Source: Rotaria socialis
Lineage: Eukaryota; Rotifera; Eurotatoria; Philodinida; Philodinidae
Direction: 5' to 3'
Length of the DNA: 64,000 bases
Assembly (NCBI GenBank): GCA_905331475.1
Contig: CAJNYU010003219.1
Location: forward strand, 248,001 to 312,000
Each line of letters opens with the position of its first letter. Position 1 is the first letter of the stretch. The notes under the pieces are model-generated. The model was not told the origin of the DNA and made no database searches. It was given only the letters and a program-made list of their open reading frames with translations. Below, in pieces: positions 60,605 to 64,000 of the stretch. A program made the translations under genes and the position numbers.

Positions 60605-62464
60605 TGTGAGTAATGGACGAGTGAATATTAAATGTGAAACAATTCCATATTCCATATAATATGTTATGTGTATGACTTCTGTCGAAGAAAGTATTGATAT
60701 GAAATTAGTGTAAAAAGAGTTCAAGACTAAATAAAAACCATGTTTACAATATAGGAAACGAAACGCAAAATAATTGCTTTCGTTATTGTAATTGTACACA
60801 ATAAAAAACAAACATATTCATTTCATCAAAAGCTACTTGTTATGCCTCATTTCATTGGTCTCTCTCATCAAAGCTGATATTGAAATATGTGTTGAGATGG
60901 CAAATGAATTATCTTAGTTTACAAAAAATGTCATGTTATTGAAGAATAAAAAATATTACTACTCAATAGAATCCTAAAATGTCAAAACAGCTCATTCTGG
61001 TTCTTGCAATTTACTGTCTACATTGCTTAGCAACTTATAATACATATATGAAAGCAGAGAGCATTGCAAATAGTAAAACTGTGTGTTGCAATGATGCGTA
61101 TTTCTGGAGAATGATAGCACATGACTGCATTTAATTCGAAATCATATCTAATATATAAAAGCAAACAAACACTCAATTATTATTGTTTATAACAAAAAAT
61201 TGATCCAAAACGACAAAAAATATAATATTTAGCAGTCGTCAAAGTGAATTAATAACAACTTTGATGTGAAAATAATTGCCAGTTCATGTTCTTATATTTA
61301 GATTTTCGGCGTTTAATCGCTGTCAATTTAGATTTTAGTACCTTTTAAATTGATGAAAAACTAACGACTGCAATTATTCATTGTAACTAAAACATACCCG
61401 TAAAATCAGACACATCATCAAACTAATGTTAAAAAGATCGGTTAAAAATGACAAGTAAACAACAGATGTATACAATAAAAGAGCATAGTAGAAAAAATAA
61501 AATGAGATGATAGAAACTATTCTATTTAAAGATTTATATGAACGTCATTTGCTGGAGCAGACTTTGGTAGTTGACAACAACTTAGAAAACAATAACTAAT
61601 TATTGTTCATTTTTTGGTGATAATCATTTATTTGCGTGTAAATTAGGCTAGGAATACTATCGAATTTGTCTATTTTTATCATCCAGTGGGCATTCATTGT
61701 TGTATCGGTCCATTTTATTCATTGCAACAGATATTTTAATCGATAATATCACAATAGAGTGAAGTTAGTATCGGTATCATTATCTGATAAATTATACCAT
61801 TGTATAATTCTTACATCAGAGTTTTGAAAACCAAGGTGTTTCCTTCTAAATTTTGACATCCTTAAATGCCAATAATGGACAAAACCTAGATGAAATATCA
61901 CACATGAATGAAACGAACTTGTTTAATTAAAAACGTAGCATCTAGCACATTGTATTATACGAAATAGAAATGAAAAGAAAATGATTAATGTCTAAAAACA
62001 TATGATTTTATTATTCAAACCTTGACAGTGAGGATGTTAGGAAGTAGTGTTCAGTCGATAAATATACGAGTCTAGGAAAGCAGCCATGCAGTTAAGATGC
62101 AGTAATGACTTTTCTATTCGTATCATAAATAAACAAATAAAATTCTAACACACTGCATCATGAAATAGTAAGAAAACAATATGTAAAATTAAGCAATTAA
62201 AATAAAATATTCAATTGATTTTGAAACATCTTTTTAATTATACTAAGAAATTCTTCGAGAAGAAAACGATCTTAGAAATATACAACAGACTGTTTGTAAT
62301 CATCAAATTGTAATTTGTTATTTTGACACTATGACTCGTGACTAAGCGTAACTATTATAGAAGAAATATAAATACATTGAAAAAAAGATTGATTTCGATA
62401 TGAAGGCCACTGTAAACTGGTTTACTTTTAAGTAAACTATATTTCAACTTATTTGCGTCAGATC

Positions 62465-63184
62465 CGAGATATGTTCAGATTTCCGAAAAAGTAAATTTCG
62501 GAAAATGACAAACATTCCTCTCACACTAAGTTGGCCTATGAAATTGTCAGAAGAAATTTTCTTGCAATTTCCGTAATTACCCTTTAATGCGTACGTCAAT
62601 TATCAGAAATTACCACGGTTTCCGTAAACTTCCAAGAAATTTCCCATTAATTTCCGAAAAAACTGATAAAATAAAGGTAAATTATCATCGAATAAGAAGA
62701 AACAATTCTAGTAATTACCTAGAAATTACCTTAAATACAGAAATTTCTATAGTTTCTATATTCATATCATATAGGTCTGAGGATAAATATGTGTATAGAT
62801 TTAAAGACCCACCTCCAAGAATCAGAAGAAATTATAGAAATTTCCGTAATTTCCAGGAAATAAGAGGAGAAATTTCTTTTAGTATGTTACTTTAGTTTTG
62901 GAGGCTTTTGGAATTTTCCTTATGATGGAATTGTAATCTCAGTAATTTCTCAGGAAATTTCAAGCTAAAGGTAATTGACTTCAATAATTTTCGGATAGTG
63001 TTGTTATACAGCATGAGTAATTTCTGAAATTACTTTGTACTGTTTCGGCTTGGTGTGAATAGTATTGTGGTAATTAAGAAAATTTCTGAAATTTTCTGAA
63101 ACTTGAATTTTTCATCCATGTAGTTTCCGACATAAGCGTATTTAGTTAGAAAATTTCCTTTTTCGAAATCTCCCCACTGCTGCT
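62465..63184. mobile_element. Non-autonomous inverted-repeat element, copy B
   Basis: About 720 bp. The left end CGAGATATGTTCAGATTTCC then GAAAAAGTAAATTTC and the right end AAATTTCCTTTTTCGAAATC then TCCCCACTGCTGCT match the ends of copy A at 22217-22479. The interior is densely filled with variants of GAAATTTCC, GGAAATTTC and AATTTCCG in both directions. The 102-codon frame at 62587-62895 is a by-product of these repeats. No clear flanking duplication is visible. Confidence 0.65.
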
Positions 63185-63648
63185 ATTTTCATGAAGTCAT
63201 TTTGATTGAGAGAAAATTAAGCAATATTGACTAATAAAGTTTTCACATAGCAAAAGCTTATTGGACCGTAGCTAAAATAATTTTAAGGTTGAGTCTATGT
63301 AAACACTAACGTGTTGAGAGAAAAAAGAAACGGTTGCTTTGAGAGGTATATGTTTGCATTGATTATTATTTATCAAGATTCAACTCATATTTTTATTTTG
63401 ACAACGAAGCAAATAATGTACGTATCATTATTCATCGTTTCACTTCCTACTCTGAGTAAGAAATTATGCATCCTTAAAGTCATGTGTAGTGATGTTTTAA
63501 GGCGATAGCGCAATTCATGCGTGAAAAATTTGTTTTTTTACTGTCAATGTTGCCTTTTTAAGATGAGGCACATATAATATTGCTGTTACTTTTCATTTAT
63601 TACTTGAAACGTGATATCAATTGTATTTTTGCAAAAAAAAATACAGAA

Positions 63649-64000
63649 ATGAGAAATATGGACAGTAAGTTATTACTCAATATAAACTCGGTGTGCATTG
63701 TTGAACAATTTAAATGAGCTCTGTTTACTGTTTTGAACAGGTTACATTGTTAACAATCTTGAACGTCGCCTTGGCATGGATCTCAATGGTGATGGATATA
63801 TAGGTGGGCAAGGTAAATACATATATAAAGAAAAAGAAGATATTTCTTTACTAATCTGATCTTTTCAATGTTAGGATATTTAGGTATGCTTGAAAGAATA
63901 ACGAGAGTAGATATTAATGGCGATGGCATACTTGGTCGTAGACCGGATGTTGTTCCTGGATATCCCGCAGTATACGGTTATCCTTCAATGGTATATACTC
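63649..64000 (+). CDS. EF-hand-like repeat protein, 5' part only
   Basis: Three exons in phase, cut by the window end: 63649-63664 (ATG AGA AAT ATG GAC A), 63741-63812 and 63875 onward. The protein reads MRNMDSYIVNNLERRLGMDL, NGDGYIGGQGYLGMLERITR, then VDINGDGILGRRPDVVPG and a Tyr/Pro-rich stretch. Two copies of a unit (LERxxxxDxNGDGxxG) each contain a calcium-loop core D-x-N-x-D-G-x-I/L-G. Position 12 of the loop lacks the usual Glu, as in some dockerin-like or degenerate EF-hands. A GTATAT at 63991 could be the next donor. No family name is justified. Confidence 0.55.

Larger units (their letters stand above)
57746..63648. other. Gene-poor 5.9 kb
   Basis: No complete gene is supported. Listed separately are a GC-rich palindrome cluster, a hAT-like MITE, an orphan exon-like frame and copy B of the TTTCCGAAA element. 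The rest is AT-rich without visible structure. Confidence 0.5.

Noticed and set aside
62587..62895. 102-codon plus-strand frame
   Set aside because: Composed of the GAAATTTCC words of the copy B element rather than a gene.

Overview
This is eukaryotic genomic DNA: AT-rich, with metazoan genes split by many GT-AG introns, most of them about 45-75 bp. The gene set (a tailless-type nuclear receptor, an ELAV-like RNA-binding protein, fused UMP synthase, eIF4B, PPM1G, UBE2Z) shows an animal. The tiny introns, compact spacing, a short run of CCCACA (complement of the TGTGGG telomere unit I recall for bdelloid rotifers) and a secreted bacterial-type GIN/DUF2807 protein make a bdelloid rotifer (an AT-rich, Rotaria-like one) my best guess. 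The phylum is an inference. I rebuilt gene models by hand by joining exons whose reading phases agree; none was checked against transcripts.

Layout. 0.8-2.8 kb (+): the 3' exons of an unrecognised gene ending in a ubiquitin-like domain, with a hairpin element in one intron. 3-33.9 kb: nine minus-strand genes in a row: a single-pass membrane protein, a secreted GIN/DUF2807 protein, UMPS, an NR2E/tailless receptor, a small basic protein, PPM1G, UBE2Z, an ELAV-like protein and eIF4B. 33.9-34.5 kb is a divergent intergenic region. 34.5-56.7 kb: five plus-strand genes: a 25-exon coiled-coil protein of about 1594 residues, a MAM-like membrane protein, a kelch protein with basic tails, an N-terminal-RASSF-like protein and an intronless KCTD-BTB + TLDc protein. 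56.7-63.6 kb is gene-poor and holds several small inverted-repeat elements and possible coding remnants. 63.6-64 kb (+) starts a gene with EF-hand-like loops that runs off the window.

The genes do not form one pathway. They are mostly housekeeping (pyrimidine synthesis, translation initiation, dephosphorylation, UBA6-type ubiquitin conjugation) and developmental regulators. The less ordinary content is the GIN/DUF2807 protein, the BTB-TLDc fusion, an interstitial C-rich/telomere-like patch in an intron, and at least four kinds of short inverted-repeat elements, one with a clear 8-bp target-site duplication.
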